DNA of 64,000 bases, from positions 613,627,303 to 613,691,302 of the forward strand of contig CM060910.1 of assembly GCA_030737875.1 (NCBI GenBank), in the 5' to 3' direction. The DNA is from Allium sativum (lineage: Eukaryota > Streptophyta > Magnoliopsida > Asparagales > Amaryllidaceae). The position numbers were made by a program, and so were the translations under genes. Below the pieces are notes generated by a model that was not told the origin of the DNA, searched no databases, and saw only the letters and a list, made by a program, of their open reading frames with translations. This document shows, in pieces, positions 22,052 to 34,383 of the stretch (position 1 is its first letter; each line of letters starts with the position of its first letter).

Positions 22052-24780
22052 TGTGACGCCCCGCCCCGCACCAACCGACATTTACTCCGAAGGTGCGCTG
22101 TACACATGTCCAGTTAGCACGGAACGGGTCACCAGAAGGGAAAAAGGAAGGATGAAATGAACATACAAGGAACCTGTAGAATGTCTCACAGCGCATAGAA
22201 CAAAATATAATAGTAACATACTTGACATAAAACAGGAGAGACGGTGCATAAGCTGAAAATCAGAACTAAACATCATAGCAGCGGAAATCCAAAATACAGC
22301 TTATTACAACTTTCAAACTGTCTCAAAGCAAAGTAAGATAAATGAGGTACACTACTAATGCCCAAGTAGCGACCACCAACGACACAGGGAGAATGTGTAT
22401 ATATATATATAATATGTGGAAGCCTCCTGCCCGCCTCCGAATCAGCTACTCGCGCATCACCAGCTAACCTGTCTCTAGTCTGCTCGTGTGAGCACCCAGA
22501 GTAATAAGAGGAGACATAAAACTCTGGGTCAGACATAAAGCCTGGTATGAGCGATAAGCATCTAAAGTGAACAATAACAGGTAGACTAAAACATACCTGA
22601 ACCTGGACCTGCAACCAAAGAGTTAGCACTACATACTGTACAACACTCTAGGGTATCATATAAAACAGTGTAAAGATACGGAGGTGGGGGAGGTGTGCAT
22701 GTCATAATGATGGAAAACAATCAAGCATAGCATCCATCCTCACATCTCTCACTCAGTGCATAAAGCATACGATATTCACCACTTCGATCATCCAACATTC
22801 CTTGCTACGATCACTTTGCCCCATGAAGTCATAAATGGCTTCACTGCACTGATAACGTAGCCACTAATTCCTCGCTATGTCCACTTGCCCCATGGAGTTA
22901 TTCACCCCATCTGCGCTGGCTCATAGCCTTACCAATCCTTACTATGTCCACTTGCCCCATGGAGTTATTCACCCCATCTGCGCTGGCTCATAGTCTTACT
23001 ACGCATCACCTTGCCCCTCAGGTCATAATGACCCTACTGCACTGATAACGTAGTCTTGCTACCATCACCTTGCCCCTCAGGTCGTAATGACCCTACTGCA
23101 CTGATAAGTAGCCCATCATTCCTTTTAGTGGTGAATCGAAGTTATGAACGTCGACAACTCCTTAGCACACGTCCCGCAGCGAAGTCCAACCATGAAGTGA
23201 ACTCGTTGGTTCCCAACTGGTTCCGGGATCCTGAGCTCTAACTTCCCCTATTGGACTACCTTTGCGTCTCGGGTTATTGGTCAATACTGGGTCGGGTCGG
23301 GTTCTTCCTCAGGTCATCGGTTCGGGTCGGTGTTCTTTATCCGTTCGGGTCGGGTCCCCCTTCTGATGCGGTTCGGGTCGGCATTCCTCTGGGTTCGAGT
23401 CAGCTGCTTCTTCTTCTTCGGGTCGGGTCGGTGCTTCCTTTCGGGTCGGGTCGGGTCCTTCTTGGTTCGTGCTTTCGATCCGTCTTCATGCTCCCTTTCA
23501 TATGCTCCTATCCGATCCGCTTTCTTGGTCCTGCTCTGATTCGCCTTTGTGTTTCCGATCCGATCCGTCCTCTTCGATCCGATCCGATCCGTCCTCTTCG
23601 ATCTGATCCGTCTTCCTCTATCCGATCCGATCCCAGTTCAGCTAGCGTGGCCTTCCTTTTTGCCATTTTTCCCAAGTGTTGGGTTCCGATCCGATCAGAT
23701 TCTTTGCTTAGTTCCACATATCCGATCCGAGCCCCCTTATCCGATCCGAACCCTGCACTGTTTTCTGAAACTGTTCCAGCAAGGGTTTACGCCGTTCGAC
23801 GACGTTTTCGACCATTCTAACTATTGAAATCAATCACAAAGCATTTCATACAGTCATAGCAACATGCATAATCAACCACAAACATCATTCACATCAATAT
23901 CATAGGTTAAAATGGATCAAACATACCCAAAATCTCATATTTCCCCTTAAGCATGTTTAGGTGAAACTAATGGTAGGATTAGCAAAACTTAACCAAATTA
24001 ACCCAAATTCATATCAGAGGTCTAAAACATCATTTAGGAATTTATGAACATTTTTCCCGAATTTTACCATGCCTAAATTCTCTAATTAGCACTAATTACC
24101 CTTAACTAGCCATAATTAGTGTAAAACTATGCAAATCACTCACCTTAGCCACAAAATAAACTAAGATCTGAAATGAATCTCTGATTTGATGTGAATCTCA
24201 ATGCCAAATAGCAGCTCCTTTGTTGATTTGGTGAAGATCCTCCTTGATTAGGGGTTGCTAAGCCAAATCCTTGACCAAAAGATGATTTGGAGGTGATTAA
24301 GAGGTTAGAGGCCATTTTTATGGATCCTTGGTGGTAAGTGGAGGCTAGAAAACTGAAATGGAATGATTCTCCATCTCATTTCAGCCCTCCCATAACCCTA
24401 ATCCCGAAATGGGTTATGGGCCTACTCGCTAATCACCCGATTTGGCCCGGTTAAGCAGTTTTTCACCCTCCAAACCTTGTTTCAGCCATATCTCCCAAAC
24501 GGTAAGTCCGTTTGGCCATTATGACCACTCTACGGAAAGAGAAACTATCAAACGAATCAAATGGAAGTGGTTTCAGGTCAAAATTCCTTTCCAATCAAAA
24601 GTTATGGCCAAAACAGTACCAACTAGGGGCAAAATGGTCATTTAAAAAAATCGACAAAAATCATGAACATGGGAAATGACTCTAATAGATGTTTCCCAAA
24701 GTTACATGACCATACAACTTCACATGGGAAATAAATAAATATTCTACGATCCTATGATGTGTAGAATACGGGTCATTCCA
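22052..24780 (-). repeat. E2 5' LTR
   Basis: This starts TGTGACGCCCCGCCCC, ends CATTCCA and is followed by the AACAG duplication. It is near-identical to 14632-17319 apart from extra GGGTC and CCGATCC units around 23430-23610. The array of CTTGCCCCAT/CTCATAG units is at about 22790-23115. Confidence 0.95.
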
Positions 24781-27238
24781 AACAGCCTGTCAATCCATCG
24801 ATCGACATACAGCTAATTATCGGGACTAGTGTATGTCATATATCATCCCAATACCCGTGTGGGGTTTCAATCAACAAATAATGAATTTTGTTTGTGTAGT
24901 TGGGCGATGTGTAAAATTTATCGTCCCAATCAACATCAGTCAAATGTGTGTACATAAACAATTCATCCGATTTGTTTATGAATATTTATTTTATTTTATA
25001 TACCCGTTAAAAATTATTTTTTAACTATAAAATATTTATTCCATTCCACATCATACAATCAACTTTCACAACATAAACAATCCAACAAACAAGCCGTCCA
25101 CGTTCTGTGGATGACGGGTGTCGGGTGCTGCTAAGCACCGTCTGCAACCTAGTATATGTTTTAACTAGAAAATAAATTAAAGTGAGCAATTCTCACCTCG
25201 AGGTCCCACTATGTCATTCTTTCGTTCTGAACTGTATGGATTCCGTTTTGATTTCCGTTGTTACCATTGCTATCTTTTCCCGCTGTTCACATTAAAAATC
25301 ACATTTTTACAATAGCATTTCATAGATAAAAATCATATATTTTTATCGCATCTTTCTATATAAAAATTATAATTTTACATTTCTACTTCCTATATAAAGA
25401 TCGATTTTTTTTATTTCGCTACAACATTATAAAAATTGAATCTTTTGAATGTTAAAAAAATCAAATTTTTACTTCATTAAAAATCAAATCTTTCTTGTTT
25501 TAAAAATCTAAACTCTTCACTATTAAAAATCTCATCTTTGTGCTATTAAAAATCTCATCTTTTCAAATATAAAAATCATATCTTTTTAAATATATATATA
25601 AAAAAATCAAGTCTTATTATATGTTTAAAAATATAATCTCTTGTTATTTAAAAATCAAATCTTTTCAACAAATAAAAATCATAACTTTATCTAATGATAT
25701 ACATAATAAAAATCATAACTTTATCTTATGATATACATAATAAAAATCGTACCCTTATCTTTGAAATAAGATTTTTATCAATGCCATTTTAATTTCTAGT
25801 TAACATCTCAATTATATTTAAAATTAAATTAATCATCTTCATCCCTTCCTTTTTCTGTCTAAATGCTAGACCGTTCGAACCCGTTTCCGTTCACATAGGG
25901 CTTCCTATTACTATCGCCAGAGTCTGTCGGAGCTAGATCATCTCGCACCTCCTGAAGCGCCGTAGGCTCGATCATCATCGCGCTCCATCCAGCCGAGTGT
26001 GGTCTCGATTTGGGGTTAATGGTCTTTGTATGGGCAAAGGGAAGGAGGACAGGCGCTTGAGGCGTTGACAGGGGGTATGGTGGTGAGTCCAAGGCCGGAG
26101 GCGGTGGTTCTGAGGTGTGGCGGGTGATGTTTTGGTCGGGGGTTACTATTCAAATTAGAAGGAGGGAAAATAAAGGAGGAGGCGCGGAGGAGGGAGGGGG
26201 TCCGATTGGCTACGGCGGAAGCAGGGGGGTTGCGATGGCGTTGGCAACGGGGATTGTGGGTTTTTATCTCTCTTTCTTTTCTTTTTTTGGTTTGAATAAA
26301 GGACGGGGAGGAGGGGTTGACTATGAAGGGAGAGAGAGTGAATTATTTAATATATATTTTATTATTTTTAATTTCAAAAAGTAACTTTTTATTTTGACCT
26401 CCAAACGAGACCCACCGACTGTTGTCCATAACTAACTACCCCCATTCCGAACAGAATGGGATATGTGTCGTAAGCCAGTTTGCCTGTTTCGATCAGTTTC
26501 CATCAAAATCAAAATATAAATCTATATATTGAATTTGAACGCACATTTCAATTTACCGGGGCCACATACGAAATATAAAAATTCCCAAAAAATATTTTCT
26601 AGCTTCGTATTGACGATACGGTTCTAACAAAACTAGTTTCGTCAAATTTGGAGACTGTTTGAAAAAGGCGCATTTTCTGCTCAATCCAAATTACCTGAAA
26701 CTGTCAAAACATGTTCTCCTGCGCCATGCTCACATACTGATTCAGAAAATTATGAATTTTGGAATCTAGCAATAACTTGACATCCCGGATTCAATAAAAG
26801 TGGTTTCCTCTAAAACGAAGGTCATTTTCAAATTTTCCATTTTTAAGGGCTAAAATTCCATAGCGACTATTCTGAATTTTCAACTGGGCATAACTGTTGA
26901 TTCGCGCTATGAAATTTCAATTTTTTGGATTCGTTGGTAAGATATTCTCTGATTCTAAGATTTTTGGTTTCGCCAAAATTTGATTTATTTTGAATCCTGT
27001 ACATTCATTTGAAATTCAAAATTGAATTTTCGAACTACCGTGCCATTTCCAATTCCTTTTATATTTAAAATAAAATATTTATACTCTAACGTCGATTCAA
27101 ATAAATATATAAATTCTAATTCTATTCAAAATAAATTTCCCGTCGTTATTATTTAAAATAATTCATTTTAAATATCCAAAATTTACTAAAAGTGCCAATT
27201 TTTTTTTTAAATTGGCTTATATTTTCCGGGTTGTTACA
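24781..27238 (-). repeat. E3A 5' LTR, right part
   Basis: This begins with the right AACAG duplication (24781-24785) and continues the LTR broken at 14631. It matches E3B from about 60712 and the E3A 3' LTR at 8160-9792. It ends GGGTTGTTACA at 27238. The TATA-like box is at 26341-26360 (minus strand), about 0.9 kb from the LTR's transcriptional start side. The flank after 27238 is TTGGA; the matching left flank is outside the window. Confidence 0.88.
26341..26360 (-). promoter_or_regulatory. E3A LTR TATA-like box
   Basis: The minus strand reads AAAATATATATTAAATAATT, followed by a CT-rich leader (CACTCTCTCTCCC). The same arrangement is at 8891-8910. Upstream sequence (CTCCAAACGAGACCCACC on the plus strand) is conserved in E3B, where the box is less clear. 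Confidence 0.4.
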
Positions 27239-28700
27239 TTGGACCTACTTTCTTATTAACTTTCGGACTTCCAAGGGTATTGAATAGATATCATTTACTA
27301 GAGCCAACTGCCTTGCACGTGTTTTATTCAAAATGTTATTTTACTCACCATCGTTTGCCTTAGTACTTATATCATTGCTCTGTATGTTAATGCTATACCC
27401 ATTTACTTTGTTCACATCTCCTCCAGGATTCACGTTTTTACCACTATTTTCCATTAGAACATTCTCAATCTCCCCATCTTCAAGTTCATAGGTAATTTTA
27501 TATGAATTTGTTACTACTTCGCATACCGGCAACAACGAGAAGTTGTTAGAAGTACCAATGGCATCCGCAGTAGGCGGAGACTCATCAACCAAGACTTGCT
27601 TACCTTTGTCTTTAGCACAAACAACATATCTAACCGGATTCTTCTTCTTAACAACTCTGGTCTAGGAATTGTCATTGGTTGTTGCAGCAAGGTGTGTTCG
27701 CTGAAACACTCTGCTCAGTTTGTCTTTCCTAACCGCTACTGGAATATTTGTTCTGGTCACGTTTGCACTATCCTTTTCCTCTTTTTGCTTCGCTGTATTA
27801 TCACGACTATCAGCAGCTTTTTGAGTTTCATCACTTTCCTTTTCAATTTGACTTTGACATTTTACGGTCGAGCGTCCGAAGACTTTTCAGTGATTGCACA
27901 ATTCTGTTTCCATAGGTAAAAGTCTTCCAATAGCTGGATGGAACCATCGAGATTACGGACAGGAAAAGCATCTGGTAAGGGAGAGTTTTACGGATACCTC
28001 AAGCATGCACTTGGAGAATTTGAGTCTGTTTAAACTTTTGGTGCTGGAGTCCATACATAAAAACTTCCCGACTCTAGTGGCCATATAGCTGATTCCCCGT
28101 TTGGACCAACCAACGAGTGAGATATTAAACATTTTGATCCACATTGGAACAACTTTAACGCTGTTTGCAATGTTACTCAAGCTGGACTCCCTTTGCTTGA
28201 CAATAAAGAGTTTATTGCGAATCACGATAGGGTCAGCCTCTGGAACCCTTATACGATCAGCCAATGATGAAAACTGGAATAAAAACACATTTCCGTTCGA
28301 TTTAAAGTCTATCAAACCTTGTGGCCCCCAATGATCCTTCAAAAAGTTGATAACAGTTGTGAATGGCAGTGGCGCGTTAAGGAATAAACCGACGAGATAA
28401 CCACTCCATTGCTCAACGCTGGCCTGAACTACATCGTGAGTAACGACTTGGTTTTCTCCTTCAAATTTCAGCACAATATCGTGGACTTCGAAGGTGCCAA
28501 CATTCTTAGGTTTCAAAGCGAATAATGTGGACCATTTAACCAGAGGGAGCGGATCTGGGTTGTCATTGGTAAGAGGAGGAGGAGCGTTGGGCAAGAGGGA
28601 AGGGTTGGCAGAGGAAAGTGGCTTGGTCGAGGGTGGAATTAGCTGAAGTGGATCTGGATTTGTGGGTCTGGCGAGAGGGTAGGTTTAGCAGAGGGGGGGG
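27239..28700 (-). pseudogene. DUF4283-type LINE-associated protein (ORF1-like), broken
   Basis: The open part at 27953-28594 reads like the DUF4283 domain common in plant LINE ORF1/gag-like proteins. Matching phrases are VTHDVVQASVEQWSGYLVG, HWGPQGLIDFKSNGNVFLF, VVPMWIKMFNISL and WSKRGISYMATRVGKFLCMD. Upstream is Pro-rich sequence; downstream the frame shifts where a CCHC knuckle is expected (a YLWKQNC remnant is left). A Lys/Glu-rich region then reaches 27341 (ELEDGEIENVLMENSG). No LINE endonuclease or RT is in the window, because E3A cuts the sequence at 27238. Such proteins usually bind RNA; that role is inferred from the family. Confidence 0.72.
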
Positions 28701-28834
28701 TGGCTCAGGTGAGGGTGGAATAGGTGTTGGCAAATGATCTAGAGGCTAATTCGAAGGGTTCGAAGTGGCGGTTTTTGGGTTAGGAATTAGGGGATCTGGA
28801 TTGGCTGACGCCGTTTTTGAGGTTGATGGTAATT

Positions 28835-28839
28835 GTACT
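28835..28839. repeat. Possible Tat target duplication, left copy GTACT
   Basis: GTACT precedes the 5' LTR and GCACT (53644-53648) follows the 3' LTR: four of five bases agree. A mutated duplication is plausible but not proven. Confidence 0.55.
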
Positions 28840-29575
28840 TGTTAGCCTACTTTATGAACTAGGCTACACAAAGAGAAAATAGTGAGAAAGCCATCAACCG
28901 GTTCGGATCAGAGGGAACCAACACAGGAAAGAAGCAGGAGTCAAAGACACAAACATCACATCGGTTCGGTTCGGAGAAGCACTTCAGCGACACCAAAAGA
29001 AAGCTAGCAGCCTCATCGGATCGGAGGTGGCCAATCCGAACCCTTTTTTCTGAATCTGTGACTGTTGCTACACACTTTCCATGAAGACTCGGGCCAAGCA
29101 CGTCCATTTCCTCCCATGATCTCCTACTAAATCGATGCGCTGTCACCATCTGGAGGCCTCCGAACCCGATTCTTATGGGATGAGTGCCACGCAGTTTCGA
29201 ACCGGAGCCACTTCGAGGAGATTTTTCACCTATAAATACACCATCAAGGGACATTTGAAAGGATCTTTTGGCAAATTCTCAGTTCTAACTTCCTTCATAG
29301 CCGAATTTCATAATCATACTCAAATCAAAATCATCTCTTAAAGTCTATTTTTGAGAGATTTGAGTGAGCTTATGCATTGTAATTGTGAAGTTGATTGAGA
29401 ATCATTGTCATATTTGCATTCAAGTCATCAATAAAAAGAGTAGAAAGTGGACGTAGGCTCTTTAACGCCGAACCACTATAAATCGTGTGTTCTTCGTTGC
29501 TTTTTAGTTCTATTTCATTAAAATCATAGCTAATTTGGGTGTTAGAACCAATTTTTGGTCTAACATTTTGGTGCT
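28840..29575 (+). repeat. Tat 5' LTR
   Basis: This aligns with 52912-53643 with scattered substitutions and small indels. It contains GGATCGG/CCGATCC words, a TATA box (TATAAATACA at 29231-29240) and, near its end, GTGGACGTAGGC...GAACCACTATAAA followed by a GTGTGTTC block. Confidence 0.93.
29230..29240 (+). promoter_or_regulatory. Tat LTR TATA box
   Basis: CTATAAATACA lies about 390 bases into the 736-base LTR and recurs in the 3' LTR at 53309-53319. It is a canonical plant TATA box in the sense direction. Confidence 0.7.
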
Positions 29576-29713
29576 TTCATTGAGAGACCTTCGAGTTCTT
29601 AGCCTTTTTGGGATTATCATTCTACTATTTGGACTTTCAAGTTCAAATAAGTTAATCCCTTGTCTCTGACATCTTTCAGTACTTGTTGACTAACCGTTGA
29701 AGAATCAAGTATC
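29576..29713 (+). promoter_or_regulatory. Tat primer-binding site and leader
   Basis: Just inside the LTR, 29579-29596 reads TGGTGCTTTCATTGAGAG, in the position of the tRNA primer site. It is not the Met-type site of the chromoviruses, and I cannot name the tRNA with confidence. The rest to 29713 is short untranslated leader. Confidence 0.6.
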
Positions 29714-30774
29714 ATGGCTAAGACCAAAGGAAAAAAGTGCAAGGCGCTAGGGGAAACGATGCTAGAGAAGATCAGCAAGCCATTGTGTTAACGAGGTCAC
29801 GCGCTCAAAGCTCTGGAGCAGACTGCTCCGATCGGGAGGATCCGAACCGGATGGAAGGCATCGATCCTATCCGGTCTAATGAGGTCGAGGGCACTCACTC
29901 TCTCCATCCGAACTGCCCCGACCAGGCCACTGTGAACCGATCCAATCCGAACCAGAATGAAGCTGGAACTTCTACTCGAGCTCCCTCTAACGCTCCGATT
30001 CCAGCCCCGATGACTAATGTTCAGCCTAATCCTTCTGCACCCATTACCCAGGGAGACTTTTCACGTTTTCTTGACATGCTCTAGAGCACTAAAGAAGCAT
30101 TGGAAGCCCAAAGGCGTGACAACCTTCGCATGTAGGAAAACATGATCACTATGGGTAGAGAACTACAGGAGCTCCGGAGGAAGAAGACTCCTTCCCAACA
30201 CGCCGTCTTGCTACAGATGATTCGTCCTCTTCGGACGAGGAACGCCCTCGCGAGAGAAGGCCGCTTGAATGACCTCAGAACCTCGATCAATTGACTATTG
30301 AATCTTTAGGATCCCGAGAAGACGTTGCTCGTTTATTGGGCCTTGATGACCCGAGCCTGCAACAGCCTATGTTGCTACCCATGCGCGGATCCCACGTCCT
30401 ACCCAGGGGTCCTAATATTACCAACCCCACGCAGCAACAACTTCTCCAACCTCTACCTCCTGAGATTGACCGGGAGCACGGAGAGTGACGTAGAGTAGCT
30501 ACCGCTAGAAACAGGAGGTTATCCCCTGATCAGGAACCCAGGGGTAATCCGAACATCAGACCTAGAGACCCTGTGTAGATATTAACAAATGCCGATGTAT
30601 GGGCAATGGTGCGCCAGATTATGTCCGAAAGCCGGTGGTAACTGATGAATATTGAGGCATGGAGCGAAGTCATACCCCCTTCACAGATGACATACTGGAT
30701 TTCCAGTTCCCTCGGCGATTCAACTTGCCTCAGATGGATCGATATTCAGGAAGAACAGACCCACGCAACGTCTG
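29714..30774 (+). pseudogene. Tat gag N-terminal region, decayed
   Basis: The ATG at 29714 (MAKTKGKKCK) begins the likely gag but runs to a TAA after 25 codons. A frameshift in the A-run at about 29728-29736 leads into the open frame up to 30082-30084 (TAG), which is rich in Arg, Asn and Pro. Further TAG and TGA codons follow at about 30132-30296. From about 30670 the phrase DILDFQFPRRFNLPQMDRYSGRTDP resembles the conserved entry to the gag domain, before another frameshift near 30770. No complete gag can be made. Confidence 0.75.
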
Positions 30775-32430
30775 ATGAGGTATGCATGGTTCATGAACGC
30801 GGCAGCAGCCCCAGAAGCCGTAAAATGCAAAGCTTTTCCAATCTATCTTAAAGACGTAGCGTTAATGTGGTTCACCCGACTCCTCCCTCGGTCGATATCA
30901 AATTTCACAGAATTGAGTGAGCGCTTCATGAATCAGTTTCGACTCCATTCCCGAAAGTCCAAGAGCGTCATAGAATTGTCACGGATTAAACAGGCTCCAG
31001 AAGAATCTTTGAAGTCCTATTTGGATCGTTTTAACCTGGCCGTCACTGAAGTTAGTGATCCCCCTGAGCCCACTATCCCGATGGCCTTGATAGAAGGGGT
31101 AGTTCCTGACACAGAGTTCAGAGATTACTTGTCTGGAAAACCACCTCCTACTAGAGAATTGTTCTGTGAAAAGACTAATATCCTCTTAAGACAAGAAGAA
31201 GCTAAGGCAAATCGGAAGAGAAAGTCTGAAGGGGCCTCGAAGGAAGGTATCCAGAGTAATGTTGTTGTGAAACAATCTGGTGACAGTTCAGGGAAGGTGG
31301 AAGTAAATGTTGACAACCAGAGTGGGGGTAATAGCAATAGAAATGGGAACGACAATAGAAGGAACAGAAACCGAGGAAATAGCTCTAATAAAAGACCCAG
31401 ATTCCAGACTTTTGAAAATTATATGCCATTAAATGATACGTTGGAGAATATTTATTTAGATACATATAGCATATTGCAGTACAAAAAATCACCACCCAGA
31501 GATTCTACTGAGAAAGAGATTGCAACAGGAAAGTTTTGCTTGTTTCATGGTACCCACGGTCATTTCACCAATGAATGCCGTCATTTGAGAGATATCGTCA
31601 AAAGATTGCTGCGAGAGGGGAAGTTGGATGTGTATAAGGTCGCCCCAAGGGACAAGGGGCAAGGGGGACAAGCCCCAAATGAAAACCAACCTGCTTCAAA
31701 ACCCACAGCTCAGCAAAAAGGTAAGGGGATCGTCATTAATACTATTATAGGCGGACCTCACTTAGTTGGTCGTAGTTTTAAAGCAATGGACCAGTACGTT
31801 AATGCCGCCAAGCATTTTGAGGTAGGAGAATGTAGTAGCCTCGAAGACGTTACTCCAGTAAAACAACAAAAGATAATGTCAAACGATGTTGTATTCCGCA
31901 ATAGAGATGATTCCGGAGTTCAATCTCCAACCAACGATCCACTAGTGATTACCACAACAATTGGTCCTGCTTTAGTCCATAAAGTGTTAGTGGACAACGG
32001 GAGCTCAGTCAATATCCTCTTCAAGAAAGCTTTCGAACAAATGAGACTCGAGGCAAAAGATTTAAAGCTATGTGAAGGATGGAGACGTGGCTTTAACGGA
32101 GCATCTACAGCTCCAATGGGTTTTGTGGAACTACCAGACACACTAGGGCAGGGAGATCGTCAGAGAGTAAGGATCCTGCCATTTGTAGTTTTGGATGTGG
32201 AGTCGCATTACAATGCCTTCCTAGGCCGACCGTCCCTTGCCGAATTTAGGGCATGTATTGCACCTTGGTGCTTGCTGCTTAAATTCCCGACTGACTCAGT
32301 AGTTGGGGTGATGAGGGGCGACCAAGCTACGGGACGAGCTTGTTACATGACGGAGTTAAAGATGTTAATGAAGGGGTTGAATATAAAAGCTAAGGATGAT
32401 TCCGGCCCTCCAAAGGAGGCCTCAGCATAG
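30775..32430 (+). pseudogene. Tat gag core and aspartic protease
   Basis: The frame opens within the retrotransposon gag domain (AFPIYLKDVALMWFTRLLP, SNFTELSERFMNQF), so residue 1 is not a genuine start. A basic linker and a zinc-knuckle-like segment follow (CLFHGTHGHFTNECRHLRD). Then comes protease with VDNGSSVNILF, where Asn replaces the usual Thr of D-T-G, as is common in the Tat group, and YNAFLGRPSLAEFRA. Gag would coat element RNA and the protease would cut the polyprotein. The frame ends at TAG 32428-32430, but the same frame resumes as RT, so the stop is a nonsense mutation rather than the true gene end. Confidence 0.85.
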
Positions 32431-33615
32431 CAATTAAGGGGTCCTTCCCCAAGAGAGTCGCCCTTAGACGTGCTCGAGGAAATAGATCCCAGAGAGTATA
32501 GAGAACTCGAGGACAGGAAGGCAACTCCCAACGAAATAACAATAGATATACCTACTGATGAAACAGATCCTACAAAAGTACTAAAGATCGGCTCGCAACT
32601 GGATCCAGTCAGAGCGAGGGAATTGGCTGATTTCCTAAAGGCAAATCTGGATGTGTTTGCCTGGACTCATGCTGACATGCATGGGATTTCGCCTACCATC
32701 ATGAGCCACTCTTTGTGTATTAATCCAAAGCACCCATCGGTCAAGCAGAAGAGACAGATGTTAGGCCCAAAGCGGTCAGCAGCTTTAAAAGAAGAAGTAG
32801 AGAAATTAAAAGACAATGGATTCATTAAGGGTTCGAAATATCCCGACTGGATATCAAATCCTGTCCTGGTCAAAAAGTCAAACGGGAAGTGGAGAATCTA
32901 TATTGACTTTTCTGATTTGAACAAGTCCTGCCAGAAGGATAGCTTTCCTCTCCCCAAAATTGATTAACTAGTAGATTTGACGGCTGGGCATGAGCTTTTA
33001 TCCTTTATGGACGCATATTGCGGGTACAATCAAATTCCCATGCACAATCCAGATCAAGAGCATACAAGCTTTATCACAGACTTGGGGTTGTATTGTTACG
33101 TGGTAATGCCATTTGGGTTAAAAAATGCGAGAGCCACGTATCAGCGCCTAGTCAACCGCATGTTTTACAATCAAATCGGGAAAACCATGGAAGTTTACGT
33201 AGATGATATGCTCGTGAAATCCAAGCAATCTCCCGATCATACGAAGGACTTAGCAGAAATGTTCGGCATACTATGAAGGTATGGGATGAAGTTGAATCCC
33301 TTGAAGTGTTCTTTTGGAGTGGCATCAGGTAAGTTCCTTGGCTTTATCGTGAGTTCCAGGGGAATTGAAATCAATCCGGACCAAATAGCAGCAATCCGGA
33401 ATATATAGGAGCCGCGAAAGATTAGGGATGTTCAAAGCTTAGCTGGGAAGGTTGCAGCACTGGGCAGGTTCATCTCCAAAGCAACAGACAAGTGTGTACC
33501 TTTCTTCGATCTCATAAAATGAGGAAAGCAAAATTTTGAGTGGACTCCCGGCTGTGTGGAGGCGTTCCAGAATCTATTAGACTTCTAAGAAAAGCCTCCA
33601 AGATTATCAAATCCT
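32431..33615 (+). pseudogene. Tat reverse transcriptase, five further stop codons
   Basis: RT continues in the same frame as gag-protease. Recognisable blocks are VFAWTHADMHGISP, KSNGKWRIYIDFSDLNKSC, MDAYCGYNQIPMH, VVMPFGLKNARATYQRLVN and MEVYVDDMLVKS, which has the catalytic YVDD. In-frame stops are at 32965-32967, 33274-33276, 33406-33408, 33520-33522 and 33586-33588. Several fit C-to-T changes of conserved Gln or Arg codons, as expected from decay of methylated DNA. No frameshift is seen across this part. Confidence 0.87.
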
Positions 33616-34383
33616 GTGGAACATGAGGATTTATTCGTCTACTTGGCGGTATCATCTCACGCTGTCAGCACAGCATTAGTACGTGAAGAAGATAAAGTCC
33701 AGAAACCTGTGTATTACATAAGCAAAAAACTAGCTGCTGCAGAGCGTAATTATCCGAAGATAGAGAAGCTTGCTTATAGCCTCCTGATTGCTTCCCGCAA
33801 ACTTCGCCATTATTTTCAGGCACACCCGATAGTTGTATATATCGATCAACCTTTGAGACAAGTGTTGCAGAAACCCGAAGCATCGGGGCAGTTACTTAAA
33901 TGGAATATTGAGCTAAGTCAATTTAATTTGAACTTTCAGCCACGAAGATCAATAAGGGGGCAGGCATTGGCTGACTTTATAGCTGAATTTACAGTTCCTG
34001 AAGAGGAAACGGTGGGTGACAGAGTAGTTACTTTGGATCGAGAGTTAGAACTTAGTCCATGGAAACTATATACGGATGGGGCCAAGAATGATCGGAAGTC
34101 TGGCGCCGGAGTTGTTTTGATAACTTCTGAAGGACGATCTATCTACTATGCATTACAGTTAGAGTTTGCTACTACTAACAACGATTCCGAGTATGAAGCC
34201 CTGATTGCTGGGCTGAAACTCGTCAAAGATTTAGGAGTGAAGACACTAGATATATATTGCAATTCCAAGATAGTTGTATGTCAAGTTCGGGAAGAATTTG
34301 CTGCTAAAGGACCTCGACTCATCACTTATCTCAAAAAGTTAAAGGAGTTATTAGGATGTTTGGAGCATTATAGCATAACATAA
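33616..34383 (+). pseudogene. Tat RNase H and second, archaeal-type RNase H
   Basis: The first half is the RT-linked RNase H (YLAVSSHAVSTALVREED, YISKKLAAAERNYPKIEKLAYSLL, QALADFIAEF), which lacks several acidic residues of an active enzyme. From about 34058 a second RNase H follows (WKLYTDGAKNDRKSGAGVVL, NNDSEYEALIAGLKL, DIYCNSKIVVCQV), retaining the first Asp and the Glu; the third acidic residue appears replaced by Asn. A tandem pair of RNase H domains is a hallmark of the Tat lineage. The frame ends at TAA 34381-34383, beside a frameshift. Confidence 0.85.

Larger units (their letters stand above)
14632..24780 (-). mobile_element. E2: nearly intact Ty3/gypsy chromovirus nested in E3A
   Basis: This minus-strand LTR retrotransposon is complete from LTR to LTR, with a perfect 5-bp target duplication. 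Its LTRs (14632-17319 and 22052-24780) differ mainly by short repeat-number indels. The interior holds a primer site, one gag-pol frame with three nonsense codons and no frameshift, and a polypurine tract. The chromodomain and two zinc knuckles place it with E1 in the chromoviruses, though its LTRs are of a different family. It is among the younger insertions here. Confidence 0.96.

Noticed and set aside
27341..28594. Ordinary host gene
   Set aside because: The DUF4283-like domain is typical of plant LINE proteins and the reading frame is broken and truncated by E3A.
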